DNA of 64,000 nt from Paenibacillus periandrae (GCF_022458865.1 NZ_JAJNMU010000016.1:124001-188000), one strand, 5' to 3'; shown: positions 25,653 through 34,548, counted from the first letter of the stretch. Numbers and translations are program-made. Notes: generated by a model from the letters alone, not told the origin.

Positions 25653-27359
25653 TTATCCTTCCTCATCATAATGTACCGGGAGCGTCAGACGAATAGTTGT
25701 TCCTTGTCCTGGCTTGCTCACCATAGTCATATTGTATCCGCTTCCATAGTACAGCTTGATTTTCTCGCGAATATGGCGCAGTCCGATTCCGCTCATTCTC
25801 TCCCGCATCCCTCCGCTTGTGGCGGATTCAACAGCTTTGTCCTCCATGGACATACCGATCCCGTTATCTTCAACCTGACAAATCAACAGCTCACGCTCGG
25901 CTTCTATGCGGAAGCCTATACGGATAATTCCCTCCTGCCGGCTCGGCTCAATCCCATGAATAATCGCATTTTCCAATAGCGGCTGCAGGATCATTCGCGG
26001 TACCAGACAACCTTCGGACAACGGATCAATATCATACTCCATACGTATTTTGTCCCCGTACCGGAATGCCTGAATATCCATATAAGCATGGATCAGTTCT
26101 ATTTCTTCACGAACCGTAATAAAATCCCCCTTTTTCCCCAAGCTCGCCTGCAGCAGTCGGACCAAGGAAGTGACAACCTCCGCGATTTGCGGGGTACGGT
26201 GCATTTTGGCAACCCATTTGATCGTATTTAACGTATTGTACAAAAAGTGCGGGTTCAGCTGATATTGCAGCGCTTCCATTTCAGCTTCCTTTTTTAGCGA
26301 TTCTTCACGTTTTACTTGTCTGATCAGCTCTTCCAATCGGTTCAGCATCTGATTATAGCTCTCGCCCAGCTCGTTCCATTCTCTGCTGCCTTTATGCACC
26401 CAGTACGCTTTAAAATCACCTAGTTCAGCACGATTCATCAGCCCGCGGAGGTGTTTCATCGGTCGAGCCGAATAATGCTGGTACACGAATACACTCAACA
26501 TACAGACCAGCAGCAGCAGCACAATGAACAGTCCAAGCGTAGATTGAAACGCCTTTGCAAAAGAAGTTTCCAAAGACTGTCGGGCTTCAATCTGTGACAA
26601 CCATACCGCTCCCGGAAGCTCCAGCTTTTTCGTCGACACCACAGAGAATTTACCCCATTGAAGTGGCTCCGTCACTGTCTTCCATCCCTCTTTCTTCTGG
26701 AGCATTTCATTATCAGTCCCAGGCAGTGTGCTGTACATAAATACGCCATGACTGTCCATGATCTGATTACGAAGCAGCGGCAGCCTGCCATAAATATCTT
26801 TCATTAGCGGGTCTAATGCTACCGTAATTTGAAAGGAGCCCTTTACTATATTTTTCCGATTCGTCAGTGGTGCCGTATATATGACCTCATAACCATCCGC
26901 AGCTTCTTTCTTTTCACGGGCTTGCAGGGACCGATCAAACTTTCGCAGCATGGGAAGAGTCGTGTCTGTAGGAGGAACGGATATCAATGCCTCGGTGCAT
27001 AAGTTATAGCTCAACGCATCCAACGACATACACATATTCGTTACAAAAGGAAATTGCGAGCGCTCAGAGCGAAGCAAGTAATCGGCATATTCCCGCAGCG
27101 AACGATCCTCGGCAGAATCCGTAATAACCGTTCCCTCACTTAATCGCTGAATGGCATAATCGTTACTGATCCGCTTCAGTGTGTGGTCGAGCTCTTCAAA
27201 CGATTTTTGAATTCTTATTAAGGTTTGATCGTGCACCTGCTGCAGCTGCTCACCCGATGCCAGCTGTGTTTGAGAGGCCGCCTGCACCGAATAATAGACA
27301 ATACAGCTGGTTATGAGTGCGGAACAACTAAGCACGATATAGATTAACATACGTACCAT
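25653..27359 (-). CDS. sensor histidine kinase, YesM-type
   Basis: This 568-residue membrane kinase has helix 1 at about 5-26, an extracellular Cache-like domain to about 265, helix 2 at about 272-292 and a HAMP region. The phospho-acceptor His lies in LNPHFLYNTLNTIKW, and the C-terminal HATPase_c has QVEDNGIGM and GIGLRHI. It starts at an ATG after GTGAGGGT. It is the first gene of a pair with the regulator 3 nt downstream. The extracellular ligand is unknown. The neighbouring exporter operon is the likely output. Confidence 0.92.
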   Translation of the reverse strand: MVRMLIYIVLSCSALITSCIVYYSVQAASQTQLASGEQLQQVHDQTLIRIQKSFEELDHTLKRISNDYAIQRLSEGTVITDSAEDRSLREYADYLLRSERSQFPFVTNMCMSLDALSYNLCTEALISVPPTDTTLPMLRKFDRSLQAREKKEAADGYEVIYTAPLTNRKNIVKGSFQITVALDPLMKDIYGRLPLLRNQIMDSHGVFMYSTLPGTDNEMLQKKEGWKTVTEPLQWGKFSVVSTKKLELPGAVWLSQIEARQSLETSFAKAFQSTLGLFIVLLLLVCMLSVFVYQHYSARPMKHLRGLMNRAELGDFKAYWVHKGSREWNELGESYNQMLNRLEELIRQVKREESLKKEAEMEALQYQLNPHFLYNTLNTIKWVAKMHRTPQIAEVVTSLVRLLQASLGKKGDFITVREEIELIHAYMDIQAFRYGDKIRMEYDIDPLSEGCLVPRMILQPLLENAIIHGIEPSRQEGIIRIGFRIEAERELLICQVEDNGIGMSMEDKAVESATSGGMRERMSGIGLRHIREKIKLYYGSGYNMTMVSKPGQGTTIRLTLPVHYDEEG

Positions 27360-27393
27360 AAGTAACCCTCACCCGGTTATCCTCAGAATTTGG

Positions 27394-27424
27394 AAAAAAC
27401 CCATGAGCTTACAGCCCACGGGTT
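27394..27424 (-). terminator. intrinsic terminator
   Basis: AACCCGTG/CATGGGTT on the minus strand (one G-U pair, 10-nt loop) ends in six T residues. It follows the 90-residue gene by 15 nt and insulates the kinase operon downstream. Confidence 0.8.
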
Positions 27425-27439
27425 CAATGGATGTTTGGT

Positions 27440-27712
27440 TTATGGCGTTCCAACTAGCTCCAACGCTTGCTCGGAAATATCTTCCTTGTACTTGGTCATG
27501 CAATCGCACAGAAAATCTTTACGGCAAATGGGGCAAGGCTCATTCAACAAACGGTTGATATGCGATGCGAACGGAGTCGCGTTGTCTGCCTTTTTTTCAT
27601 AAATAAGTCTGCACGATGTGCGGTCCTTCAGGTTAACAACGACCTCGAACAATCCGTTTTTCGGGTTATTACTTACAATCTCTGCTTTGATTACCTTTGG
27701 TTGGTATGCCAT
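27440..27712 (-). CDS. hypothetical protein with a CPIC...CDC motif, 90 residues
   Basis: This small soluble protein is not assigned to a family. Residues 5-45 form a predicted beta-rich segment (VVVNLKDRTSCRLIYEKKA). The second half has EPCPICRKDFLCDCMTKY, four cysteines that could bind zinc. GAGAGG precedes the ATG. It is monocistronic with its own terminator, between the purT gene and the YesM-type kinase. Confidence 0.7.
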   Translation of the reverse strand: MAYQPKVIKAEIVSNNPKNGLFEVVVNLKDRTSCRLIYEKKADNATPFASHINRLLNEPCPICRKDFLCDCMTKYKEDISEQALELVGTP

Positions 27713-27854
27713 TATTTCGGTACCTCTCTTTATATAGGTTGTCTTTGATCACCATTATCATGTGTACCTTGAATAATAGCCTGTTTTAGGCGCTTTCGTC
27801 AAGCAAGCGGGCATGGGATCAACAAAATAACGATGGATAGCTTCCTTTTTACGC

Positions 27855-29036
27855 TTAATGCTCGTAACGAAGCTTCAATTCGCCAGCGGCCAGGGCTGCA
27901 ACTCTGCGAGCTTCTTCGACATCGTCCGCCGTGCTTAGTGCAACAGCCATTCTCCGTCCTATCTTCGTTTCCGGCTTGCCGAAAATACGCACCTGTGTAT
28001 TCGGATAGCTTAGCGCCTTGTCGACTCCTTCTATACTGAACACCTGCTGTTCTTCAGTAGCCTTCAAAGTATGAGAAGCACCTGGCGTCAGCATGCGAAT
28101 CGTTGAAATCGGCAGCCCCAATATGGCACGAACATGCAGAGCAAATTCAGATAAATCCTGAGTAGCCATTGTGACCATCCCCGTATCATGAGGGCGTGGA
28201 GATACTTCACTAAAGTACACCTGATCCTTAGCCAAAAACAGCTCCACACCATAAATACCTGTACCACCCAAAGCGTCAGTAATCGTCTTGGCTATATGCT
28301 GTGCTTGCTCGATCTGTACCGCTGTCATCTCGTGAGGCTGCCACGATTCGATATAATCGCCTTCCTTCTGCACATGACCAATTGGCTCACAGAACGCAGT
28401 GCCTGATACCGATCGTACGGTAAGCAGAGTGATCTCGGATTCAAAATGAATAAATTGCTCCACGATCACCCGTGTTTTCTTCGCTCTGCCGCCCTCCATC
28501 GCATACGTCCACGATTTCTCTACATCCGACAAAGATTTGCAAACGCTCTGACCTTTACCTGAAGAGCTCATAATCGGTTTAATGACACACGGTGTACCAA
28601 TAACTGCAACCGCCGCCTGAAGCTCCTCAAGACTGTCAGCAAAAGCGTAGTTGGCTGTAGGCAAATTTAAAATTTCCGAAGCCAAACGACGTATGCCCTC
28701 GCGATCCATTGTCAATTGGGCAGCTGTAGCGGTTGGCACTACACGCATCCCCTCGCGCTCCAGATCAAGCAGCACTTGAGTGGCGATCGCTTCAATTTCC
28801 GGGACAATTAAATCCGGCTGTTCTTTCTTGATCAGCTCGCGAAGCTGGTCCTCATCGAGCATATTAATCACATAGGAACGGTGCGCAACCTGCATCGCTG
28901 GTGCATTCGCATATCGGTCTACTGCGATGGTTTCGATTCCTAGTCTTTGTGCTTCAATAATAACTTCCTTGCCCAGCTCGCCTGAACCCAGAAGCATCAT
29001 TTTTTTGGCTAATCCTGATAGCGGTGATCCGTACAT
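27855..29036 (-). CDS. purT: formate-dependent phosphoribosylglycinamide formyltransferase
   Basis: This 393-residue ATP-grasp enzyme makes formyl-GAR from GAR, formate and ATP in purine synthesis. The N-terminus is a pre-ATP-grasp nucleotide fold (KKMMLLGSGELGKEVIIEAQ, LIVPEIEAI). The ATP-grasp loop is CVIKPIMSSSGKGQS, and metal ligands sit in GVELFLAKDQVYFSEVSPRPHDTG. The PHDTG segment is diagnostic of PurT/PurK relatives. GAGGGGG precedes the ATG by 10 nt. It is monocistronic and not near the other pur genes. It offers a folate-independent route beside PurN. Confidence 0.94.
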   Translation of the reverse strand: MYGSPLSGLAKKMMLLGSGELGKEVIIEAQRLGIETIAVDRYANAPAMQVAHRSYVINMLDEDQLRELIKKEQPDLIVPEIEAIATQVLLDLEREGMRVVPTATAAQLTMDREGIRRLASEILNLPTANYAFADSLEELQAAVAVIGTPCVIKPIMSSSGKGQSVCKSLSDVEKSWTYAMEGGRAKKTRVIVEQFIHFESEITLLTVRSVSGTAFCEPIGHVQKEGDYIESWQPHEMTAVQIEQAQHIAKTITDALGGTGIYGVELFLAKDQVYFSEVSPRPHDTGMVTMATQDLSEFALHVRAILGLPISTIRMLTPGASHTLKATEEQQVFSIEGVDKALSYPNTQVRIFGKPETKIGRRMAVALSTADDVEEARRVAALAAGELKLRYEH

Positions 29037-29159
29037 GAACGCAGTTCCCCCTCAATATATACAGTTCAAATTAAAAGGCTCTATCGTTGTTATACTTTAC
29101 AATGGAACATTTTTCAATCATTCTTGCAAAAAGACATAAAAATTCCTTTTAATGATAGC

Positions 29160-29176
29160 TTACTTTTATTGAGTAA
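29160..29176. promoter_or_regulatory. candidate HxlR operator
   Basis: TTACT-N7-AGTAA inverted repeat lies about 40 nt upstream of the HxlR gene, overlapping the presumed promoter (TACAAT at about 29184). Short TTAC/GTAA dyads are typical of DUF24/HxlR regulators. Autoregulation is inferred. Confidence 0.4.
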
Positions 29177-29214
29177 CTTATGCTACAATGTATAGTAAGA
29201 AGGAGATGATAGCA

Positions 29215-29526
29215 ATGGCTGATCATCAGCTTTGCCCCAAATTTGAAGCTGCATTTGGCATTTTAGGAAAACGCTGGACTGGCTTGATTATTCAATCCCT
29301 GCTACAGGGCCCAAGACGGTTTAAGGATATTTCCGAAATGATCCCTGGAATGAGCGATAGAATGTTAGCTGAACGATTTAAAGAATTGGAAAACGAGGGA
29401 CTCATCCATCGGCATGTATATCCGGAAACTCCCGTACGTATTGAATATGAGCTATCCGATAAAGGAAGAGCACTCCGACCTGTTATGGAGGCTGTACACG
29501 ATTGGGGAGAAAATTGGGTAAAGTGA
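29215..29526 (+). CDS. HxlR family transcriptional regulator
   Basis: This 103-residue winged-helix regulator has the family core ILGKRWTGLIIQSLLQGPRRFKDISE and the wing LIHRHVYPETPVRIEYELSDKG. A single Cys near the N-terminus (HQLCPKFE) is the conserved redox- or electrophile-sensing residue in YodB/HypR/CatR relatives. It starts at an ATG at 29215 after AAGGAG; an in-frame ATG nine codons earlier has no ribosome site. It stands alone, opposite purT. Confidence 0.9.
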   Translation: MADHQLCPKFEAAFGILGKRWTGLIIQSLLQGPRRFKDISEMIPGMSDRMLAERFKELENEGLIHRHVYPETPVRIEYELSDKGRALRPVMEAVHDWGENWVK

Positions 29527-29544
29527 TCTCAGATGTGACCACAC

Positions 29545-29630
29545 AAAAAAGCCGTTTACTTGGGCACTCCTGCTAGAGCAAGACCTGCGAACGGGTCTTC
29601 TCATCAGGGCCTCCAAACAAATGGCTTTTT
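29545..29630. terminator. large bidirectional terminator-like structure
   Basis: AAAAAGCC (29546-29553) pairs with GGCTTTTT (29623-29630), extending over an 18-bp stem with three mismatches. The loop contains an AGACC/GGTCT hairpin. It has T runs on both strands and lies between the HxlR gene and the convergent Spo0E-like gene. Confidence 0.7.
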
Positions 29631-29667
29631 ACTTGTTACGATTTCATTTTATTTAGGTTTGTAGTTG

Positions 29668-29856
29668 CTAGGATGCTTGCATATTCTGAAAACGCTTAGA
29701 TTGACTGCTCATTGCGCAAATAATTAATTGATCCAATTCCGTACTCTTACTCACAACTTCAGAATGTGTAAGTTCATAACCCCTCAAAGTGACTAGTGTA
29801 TGCAATTCTTTGTTGAGCAGGAGAATCTCTTGTTCAATATGAGCAGCAATGTTCAT
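29668..29856 (-). CDS. Spo0E-like aspartyl-phosphate phosphatase
   Basis: This 62-residue helical-hairpin protein has the signature SxELD motif in VSKSTELDQLI, preceded by a helix with EQEILLLNKELHTLV. Spo0E family members dephosphorylate Spo0A-P and delay sporulation. GGGAGG precedes the ATG by 8 nt. It is monocistronic. Its target is inferred from the family. Confidence 0.85.
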   Translation of the reverse strand: MNIAAHIEQEILLLNKELHTLVTLRGYELTHSEVVSKSTELDQLIICAMSSQSKRFQNMQAS

Positions 29857-30074
29857 CTTAGCAGCCTCCCATGAGTGAATTCATTACTTTTTCTCAAATT
29901 TTAACTAATTAGTTCTTCATAAGCTTGTCCTAAATCGACTTTTGAGATACATTAAAAATGCAAGTAATTCCTTTTTGTCACTATATAAAACATTTGTTAA
30001 AATAATGTTGTTATTTCTCGTTTTTTATTTGTTAATTTTCTTAACCATTTCCTAACATAGTGAGGAGGGAGCTC

Positions 30075-30776
30075 ATGCCTACCGTCTTACTTATTGAGGA
30101 CGACCAGAGCATCGCAGATATGATTTCGATTTATTTATCTGAAGAGGATTATAACGTACATTGGGGCGCAGATGGACAACAAGGCACCAAATTATTTAAT
30201 ACGGTTGAACCGGATGTTATTATTTTGGATATCATGCTTCCTGATGCCAACGGTATGGATCTATGTAAAGAGTTTCGAGAGGTCTCCAATGTGCCCATTA
30301 TGGTGATTTCTGCCAAAAGTGAAGTCTCGGAGCGGGTCAAAGCTTTAATTATCGGAGCTGATGATTATTTATGCAAGCCTTTCAGCATGCGTGAATTAGC
30401 TGCAAGAACCAGTGCCCTGCTGCGTCGATCGGCCATCTCCAATCATAGTGTACAATCAACGCCTCCTACAGAATCAGGTGAAATGGATCCGCAGTCCATC
30501 AAAATCGATATGGAAAAACGATGTATTTACTTACTTAATCATCCTGTGGAAACAACATTTTCTGAATTTGAAATTATGAAGCTTTTTTGGATGCATCCAG
30601 GCAAAGTCTTTTCCCGTGAGGAGCTGCTGAATAAAATTCGTGGAATCGACACCTTCGTAACGGAACGAACCGTTGATGTACATATTACTAACCTCCGCAA
30701 GAAAGTCGAAATTGATCCCAAGGAACCTAAACATATCAAAACAGTTTGGGGAGTAGGCTATAAATTTGAGCATTAA
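30075..30776 (+). CDS. OmpR/PhoB-type response regulator (orphan)
   Basis: This 233-residue regulator has an N-terminal receiver (VLLIEDDQSIADM; phospho-acceptor in DVIILDIMLPDANG; Lys in DDYLCKPFS). Its C-terminal winged helix includes FSREELLNKIRG and RTVDVHITNLRKK. The ATG at 30075 is preceded by AGGAGGGAG. A GTG five codons earlier sits inside that ribosome site and is not used. No cognate kinase gene is adjacent, so it is an orphan in this window. A strong terminator follows. Confidence 0.92.
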   Translation: MPTVLLIEDDQSIADMISIYLSEEDYNVHWGADGQQGTKLFNTVEPDVIILDIMLPDANGMDLCKEFREVSNVPIMVISAKSEVSERVKALIIGADDYLCKPFSMRELAARTSALLRRSAISNHSVQSTPPTESGEMDPQSIKIDMEKRCIYLLNHPVETTFSEFEIMKLFWMHPGKVFSREELLNKIRGIDTFVTERTVDVHITNLRKKVEIDPKEPKHIKTVWGVGYKFEH

Positions 30777-30779
30777 AAA

Positions 30780-30832
30780 AAAGCTCCTGCAAGGCTGTGC
30801 AGCTCGCACAACCAGACAGGGGCTTTCATTAT
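30780..30832 (+). terminator. intrinsic terminator of the orphan response regulator
   Basis: AAAGCTCCTG pairs with CAGGGGCTTT (one U-G) around an inner TGTGC/GCACA hairpin. It is followed by TCATTATT. Confidence 0.65.
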
Positions 30833-30891
30833 TAAGAGTACTGTTACTTCTGCACGCTGAGCTTCCAAATTACGCTGTTCGCACTTAACCC

Positions 30892-31395
30892 TCATTCTGA
30901 TTGGTTCCCGTCCCGGGTTCGATCCAAATCCTGCAGCAGCTTGCTCACACCTTCCGGTGTCAACTCAGAGGATTGTTTAAAGCGCATTAACTGCTCCCTC
31001 AGCTCGTTCGCGATGGCCTCACTGTGCTCCTCATCCTGTGTGTATTCAGGATTAAACCAGACATAATCGCCTTCAGGACCATTTCGTAAAAATGACCTGT
31101 TCCATGCTGCCGGATAAGTAAATTCCTGCTCCCCGAATATGAAAGCGAGCACATCATCGCTCTCCAAGGGCATAAGCTGATGGAAAGTTTCTATACCGCT
31201 GCTCTCCGGTCCCATAGCTGCTACCTGCTTATGAAGATAAGCATAATGCAAATAATGCTCACCTGTCAGCTTATCCTTGGAAATCTCATACAGCTCCAGT
31301 TCATCGTTGCTTAACTGCTTAACGACCTCCAGACGCTCCTGCAGCAGCTCAGCGGGAATTCTTTTCATGTCCTGCAGGGATTGATCTTCGTTCAT
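30892..31395 (-). CDS. hypothetical acidic protein, 167 residues
   Basis: I do not recognise a family. The protein is acidic and soluble with helical N- and C-terminal thirds (RLEVVKQLSNDELELYEI, AIANELREQLMRFKQ) and an aromatic middle (YPAAWNRSFLRNG, YVWFNPEY). It starts at an ATG at 31395 after AGGAGGGTTACCC. A longer in-frame reading would run through the tandem repeats upstream and is not supported by a ribosome site. It is transcribed with the TRIC-type gene. Confidence 0.7.
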   Translation of the reverse strand: MNEDQSLQDMKRIPAELLQERLEVVKQLSNDELELYEISKDKLTGEHYLHYAYLHKQVAAMGPESSGIETFHQLMPLESDDVLAFIFGEQEFTYPAAWNRSFLRNGPEGDYVWFNPEYTQDEEHSEAIANELREQLMRFKQSSELTPEGVSKLLQDLDRTRDGNQSE

Positions 31396-31410
31396 GGGTA
31401 ACCCTCCTAA

Positions 31411-31490
31411 AAGTTTCGCTTTAACAAAACTCGCTTCGTAAGCATCATCCAAGTTTCGCTTTAGCGAAACTTGCTTCGTAAGCATCATTT
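31411..31490. repeat. two tandem 40-bp repeats with an internal palindrome
   Basis: Copies at 31411-31450 and 31451-31490 agree at 35 of 40 positions. Each begins AAGTTTCGCTTTA. In the second copy the first 22 bases form a perfect inverted repeat (AAGTTTCGC-TTTA-GCGAAACTT), and both end in GCTTCGTAAGCATCAT. The second copy overlaps the stop codon of the TRIC-type gene. The structure resembles a repetitive extragenic palindromic element. Confidence 0.75.
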
Positions 31491-32105
31491 CAACCGCAAG
31501 CTGCGGCGCGGCAGTCTCCATTTAAAGAAGACAGATAACATCCGCAGAAAAACAATGATACCAAACAACGCCAACAGGTGATAAGATCCTTGAAACCAGC
31601 CCAGACCAATAAACAAGCCAGCCATCATGCCCCATACCGCATAGATTTCGTCCTGCAGCACCAACGGCTTGCGTCCGGCCAATACGTCGCGAATGATACC
31701 TCCACCAATCCCGGTCATTACCGCTGCGACGACGACAGCACTGATCGGATGATGCATATTGGTTGCATAAATAGCGCCCTGAATCGAAAAAGCGGCAAGT
31801 CCAATGGCGTCGAACAAGGATTCCCAGGTTTTCCACTTCCGTATCCAGCTGCTGGGGACTATAAAGACAAGTGCCGCAGCAATCAAGGCGGTTTTCAAAT
31901 ATAAGCTCTGCTCCCATAGGGTCGTTACCGGAATGCCAATGAGCAAATTACGCACCACACCGCCACCAAAAGCTGTAACCAACGCTAATACAAACACACC
32001 CAATACATCAAAATCCTCTTCCATGGCTACTACGGCCCCACTGACCGCAAAAGCTACCGTACCTATAATACTGAATAATTGTAAATTAATTTCTAATAAG
32101 TCCAT
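31485..32105 (-). CDS. trimeric intracellular cation (TRIC/UPF0126) family membrane protein
   Basis: This 206-residue membrane protein has seven helices built from an inverted pair of three-helix repeats. Each repeat carries the family glycine motif, FGGGVVRNLLIG and IGGGIIRDVLAG. The family forms trimeric cation channels. The start is an ATG at 32105, one base after the stop codon of the response regulator gene (coupled translation). Its C-terminal codons extend into a tandem repeat. Confidence 0.9.
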   Translation of the reverse strand: MDLLEINLQLFSIIGTVAFAVSGAVVAMEEDFDVLGVFVLALVTAFGGGVVRNLLIGIPVTTLWEQSLYLKTALIAAALVFIVPSSWIRKWKTWESLFDAIGLAAFSIQGAIYATNMHHPISAVVVAAVMTGIGGGIIRDVLAGRKPLVLQDEIYAVWGMMAGLFIGLGWFQGSYHLLALFGIIVFLRMLSVFFKWRLPRRSLRLK

Positions 32106-32106
32106 G

Positions 32107-32760
32107 TTAAAGTATACCCATATCCTTTGCTTTTTGAGCTGCTTCTTTACTGCTTTTGCCTCCGAGCTTACGCAAAATGTTGCCCACATGAACTTTAATC
32201 GTCCGTATGGAAACTACAAATTTATCGGCAATTTGCGTTTGTGTATGCCCTTTCTCAATTAAATCCAGAACTTGTACTTCCGTCGGTGTCAAGAGATCAC
32301 GCAGCTCCTTCACCCTGACCTCATGCTCCATATGCTTCAGGCGGCGAAATTCCTCGCGCATTTTTTCAGCTACACTGGGATGGATGGGACTGCGGTTTGC
32401 ATAAGCGTTACGAATGGCCTGCGGGATTTCGGCAAAATTCGATTTGACCATATAATCGACCGCACCGACCTTGAACGCCTCAAAAATAAGCTCTTTATCC
32501 TCCATCGAGGTTAGCATAATCACTTTGGCCCCGGTACACTGCACGATTTCTGCAGCTGCCCATATTCCGTCCGGGCTGTCCGACATCATAATATCCATCA
32601 GCACCACATCGGCCTCTACCCGCTCCAGCAGCTCGACTCCAGTCTGTCCGGAGGAAGCTTGACCGACTAGCTCAAAATCAGCTTCCTTGACCAAATAGCT
32701 CGTCAAACCGCGAAGCCAATCCGGATCGTCTTCTACAATAACAATGCGTATTTTGCTCAA
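32107..32760 (-). CDS. NarL/LuxR-type response regulator
   Basis: This 217-residue regulator starts MSKIRIVIVEDDPDWLRGL, with the phospho-acceptor Asp in ADVVLMDIMM. The C-terminal LuxR-type HTH is LTPTEVQVLDLIEKGHTQTQ then SIRTIKVHVGNILRKLGGKS. It starts at a TTG that overlaps the kinase stop codon by 4 nt, after GGAGGTGGGAGAGG. It pairs with the kinase gene directly upstream. Output genes are unknown. Confidence 0.92.
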   Translation of the reverse strand: MSKIRIVIVEDDPDWLRGLTSYLVKEADFELVGQASSGQTGVELLERVEADVVLMDIMMSDSPDGIWAAAEIVQCTGAKVIMLTSMEDKELIFEAFKVGAVDYMVKSNFAEIPQAIRNAYANRSPIHPSVAEKMREEFRRLKHMEHEVRVKELRDLLTPTEVQVLDLIEKGHTQTQIADKFVVSIRTIKVHVGNILRKLGGKSSKEAAQKAKDMGIL

Positions 32761-34139
32761 CCTCTCCCACCTCCTTTCCTGTTAGGGAAAATGATAAAAA
32801 CTGCCGTTCCTACGCCAGGCTTGCTATGAATGGACATCGTGCCCTTATGTTTATGAATAATGGTGTGGCAGTAAGAGAGGCCGAGGCCAAAATTAAGCTT
32901 CCTGCCCCCTTTTGTTGTGTAAAAGGGATCAAAGGCTTGCCTGAGCTGCGATTTATCCATCCCTATACCAGTATCCCTTATTTCTAAGGTAAGGTTGCGC
33001 TTCGTTTCGGTCAATTTAACGAGCAGCTTGCCACCTTGCGGCATTGCTTCCACCGCATTCATCAGCACATTGGTCATGACCTCCTCCAATTGAGCAGGGT
33101 CACCCCACAAAGCACCTTCATTGGGCAATTCCTTTAGGACCTCAATCTGTTGAAGACTCGGTTCCAGCGCCGTTAGACATCTATCCAAAAGCTCAGCAAG
33201 TCTCACCTGCTCTTCGTGCAGAGCTACATCCTGTGTTTGCCCCTGTATACGATAGATCATATCATAAATATGCTGCGAAGCGTTGAGGATAACATCGACA
33301 TCATTTTCCAATTGCTCTGGGTCAGACTCAGCGGATTCAGATTTGATCTTTTCACCGAACAAACGAATTTTTCCTACATCATTTTTGATTGCATGGTTCA
33401 GAATTGAGGTACCTGATGTAATAGCCCGCAGCGTATAGTCGAGCTGTTGATTGCGAATCGAAATTTGCAAGCCCATGAATCCATAACGAAAGCTGGAGAA
33501 AAAAATAACAGCAAGTGTAAATCCGATCAGCCAGGCATTATAACGCCACCATTGATTATTACCGTACAGCGTTGGCAAAATATACAGGGTGAACAAAGCA
33601 CCGAACATAGTGGGAGCGGCTGCCAACGTCGTCAGCATACGCAGCTTGCGAAGGTATGAATTCAATTCCTTAGCCGTTGCATGTATCAATAATAGTATTC
33701 CCGTAACAATGTAAGGAACCGTCCAGCACATCACGAATTGATACGGAATGGGGTCACTGGGCAAAGGCTCGAATGCAAACGATATCAGTGCAGGCAAAAG
33801 AAGCGCCCAGGAAAGCCATCTTTTCCAATGCCAGCCCCCACTGTTCGGGTGATACACGATAGTAAACATCAGGAAGGTGTAGGGCAAACCATAATAACAA
33901 ATAATTGAAGAAAATCGTTCCAAATAGCCCATAAACGGAGAAAGAGATGCTGTCAGCCAGCCTTGTCTGGTCAAATAAGGAGCTAACTGCTCATTAATAA
34001 CAGCGGACAAACCGCCAAAACCGCCTGTGAAGGCAATGCTGGCAATCCACCTTGTCGTAGATCTTCTGGGATCTGTAACTACTAGAAGCAGCCCAATCGT
34101 CCATAGGCCTATCAGTACAAACAGCATAAAGATCGGCAC
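32757..34139 (-). CDS. sensor histidine kinase with multi-helix membrane domain
   Basis: This 460-residue kinase has about seven hydrophobic helices in the first 235 residues. A helical dimerisation region follows with the likely phospho-acceptor His in SILNHAIKNDVGKIRLF. The C-terminal HATPase_c has an N box near EEVMTNVLMNAVEAMPQGG, then DTGIGMDKSQL and FGLGLSYCHTIIHKHKG. It starts at a GTG after AGGAACGGAT. It is coupled to its regulator and encoded 11 nt after the KapB-like gene. The membrane domain suggests a lipid or envelope signal. Confidence 0.9.
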   Translation of the reverse strand: MPIFMLFVLIGLWTIGLLLVVTDPRRSTTRWIASIAFTGGFGGLSAVINEQLAPYLTRQGWLTASLSPFMGYLERFSSIICYYGLPYTFLMFTIVYHPNSGGWHWKRWLSWALLLPALISFAFEPLPSDPIPYQFVMCWTVPYIVTGILLLIHATAKELNSYLRKLRMLTTLAAAPTMFGALFTLYILPTLYGNNQWWRYNAWLIGFTLAVIFFSSFRYGFMGLQISIRNQQLDYTLRAITSGTSILNHAIKNDVGKIRLFGEKIKSESAESDPEQLENDVDVILNASQHIYDMIYRIQGQTQDVALHEEQVRLAELLDRCLTALEPSLQQIEVLKELPNEGALWGDPAQLEEVMTNVLMNAVEAMPQGGKLLVKLTETKRNLTLEIRDTGIGMDKSQLRQAFDPFYTTKGGRKLNFGLGLSYCHTIIHKHKGTMSIHSKPGVGTAVFIIFPNRKGGGRG

Positions 34140-34150
34140 ATCCGTTCCTG

Positions 34151-34534
34151 TTATAGCTTATAGTCTTGTTTCAGCTGCTCCAGCTCTTGCAGAGAGCGAG
34201 CTACCCATTGCGCCTGTTCTTCCAGCTTCCGAATCTCGGTATATAAGGCACGTTCCAATGAAATACGGTACTCTTGAACCGTTCCGTTAAACGGTTTAAC
34301 GGTATACATGGGCATTAAGGCGATTTCTCCGTCAGACAATGCACGACGCTGATGAAAGAAGGGTACATTAGGATCCATTGGATTATGTAAGTCCCCTTGT
34401 GTCGGATGCTTGATTACTGCTTTAATTTTAACTGCAGCCTTGCCGGAGCTCGAGATCTCAACAATTTCACCGACATATTCTCCGGTTTTATAAGCGGCTG
34501 TGACTATTGTTCCAATTTCAAATTCATTACTCAT
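34151..34534 (-). CDS. KapB-like protein (kinase-associated protein B family)
   Basis: This 127-residue protein has an N-terminal SH3-like beta-barrel (GTIVTAAYKTGEYVGEIVEI), the conserved block AVIKHPTQGDLHNP with FFHQRRALSDGE, and a helical C-terminus. This matches the KapB family, whose B. subtilis member is needed for KinB-dependent phosphorelay signalling to Spo0F. No lipobox is present despite the historical family name. AGGATAACCGAG precedes the ATG. The position 11 nt upstream of a membrane histidine kinase gene fits a kinase-partner role, though it is not next to a KinB-like kinase by sequence. Confidence 0.8.
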   Translation of the reverse strand: MSNEFEIGTIVTAAYKTGEYVGEIVEISSSGKAAVKIKAVIKHPTQGDLHNPMDPNVPFFHQRRALSDGEIALMPMYTVKPFNGTVQEYRISLERALYTEIRKLEEQAQWVARSLQELEQLKQDYKL

Positions 34535-34548
34535 CTCGGTTATCCTCC

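Noticed and set aside
29037..29187. Purine riboswitch upstream of purT
   Set aside because: The upstream region lacks the conserved purine aptamer core; only an ordinary ribosome site was seen.
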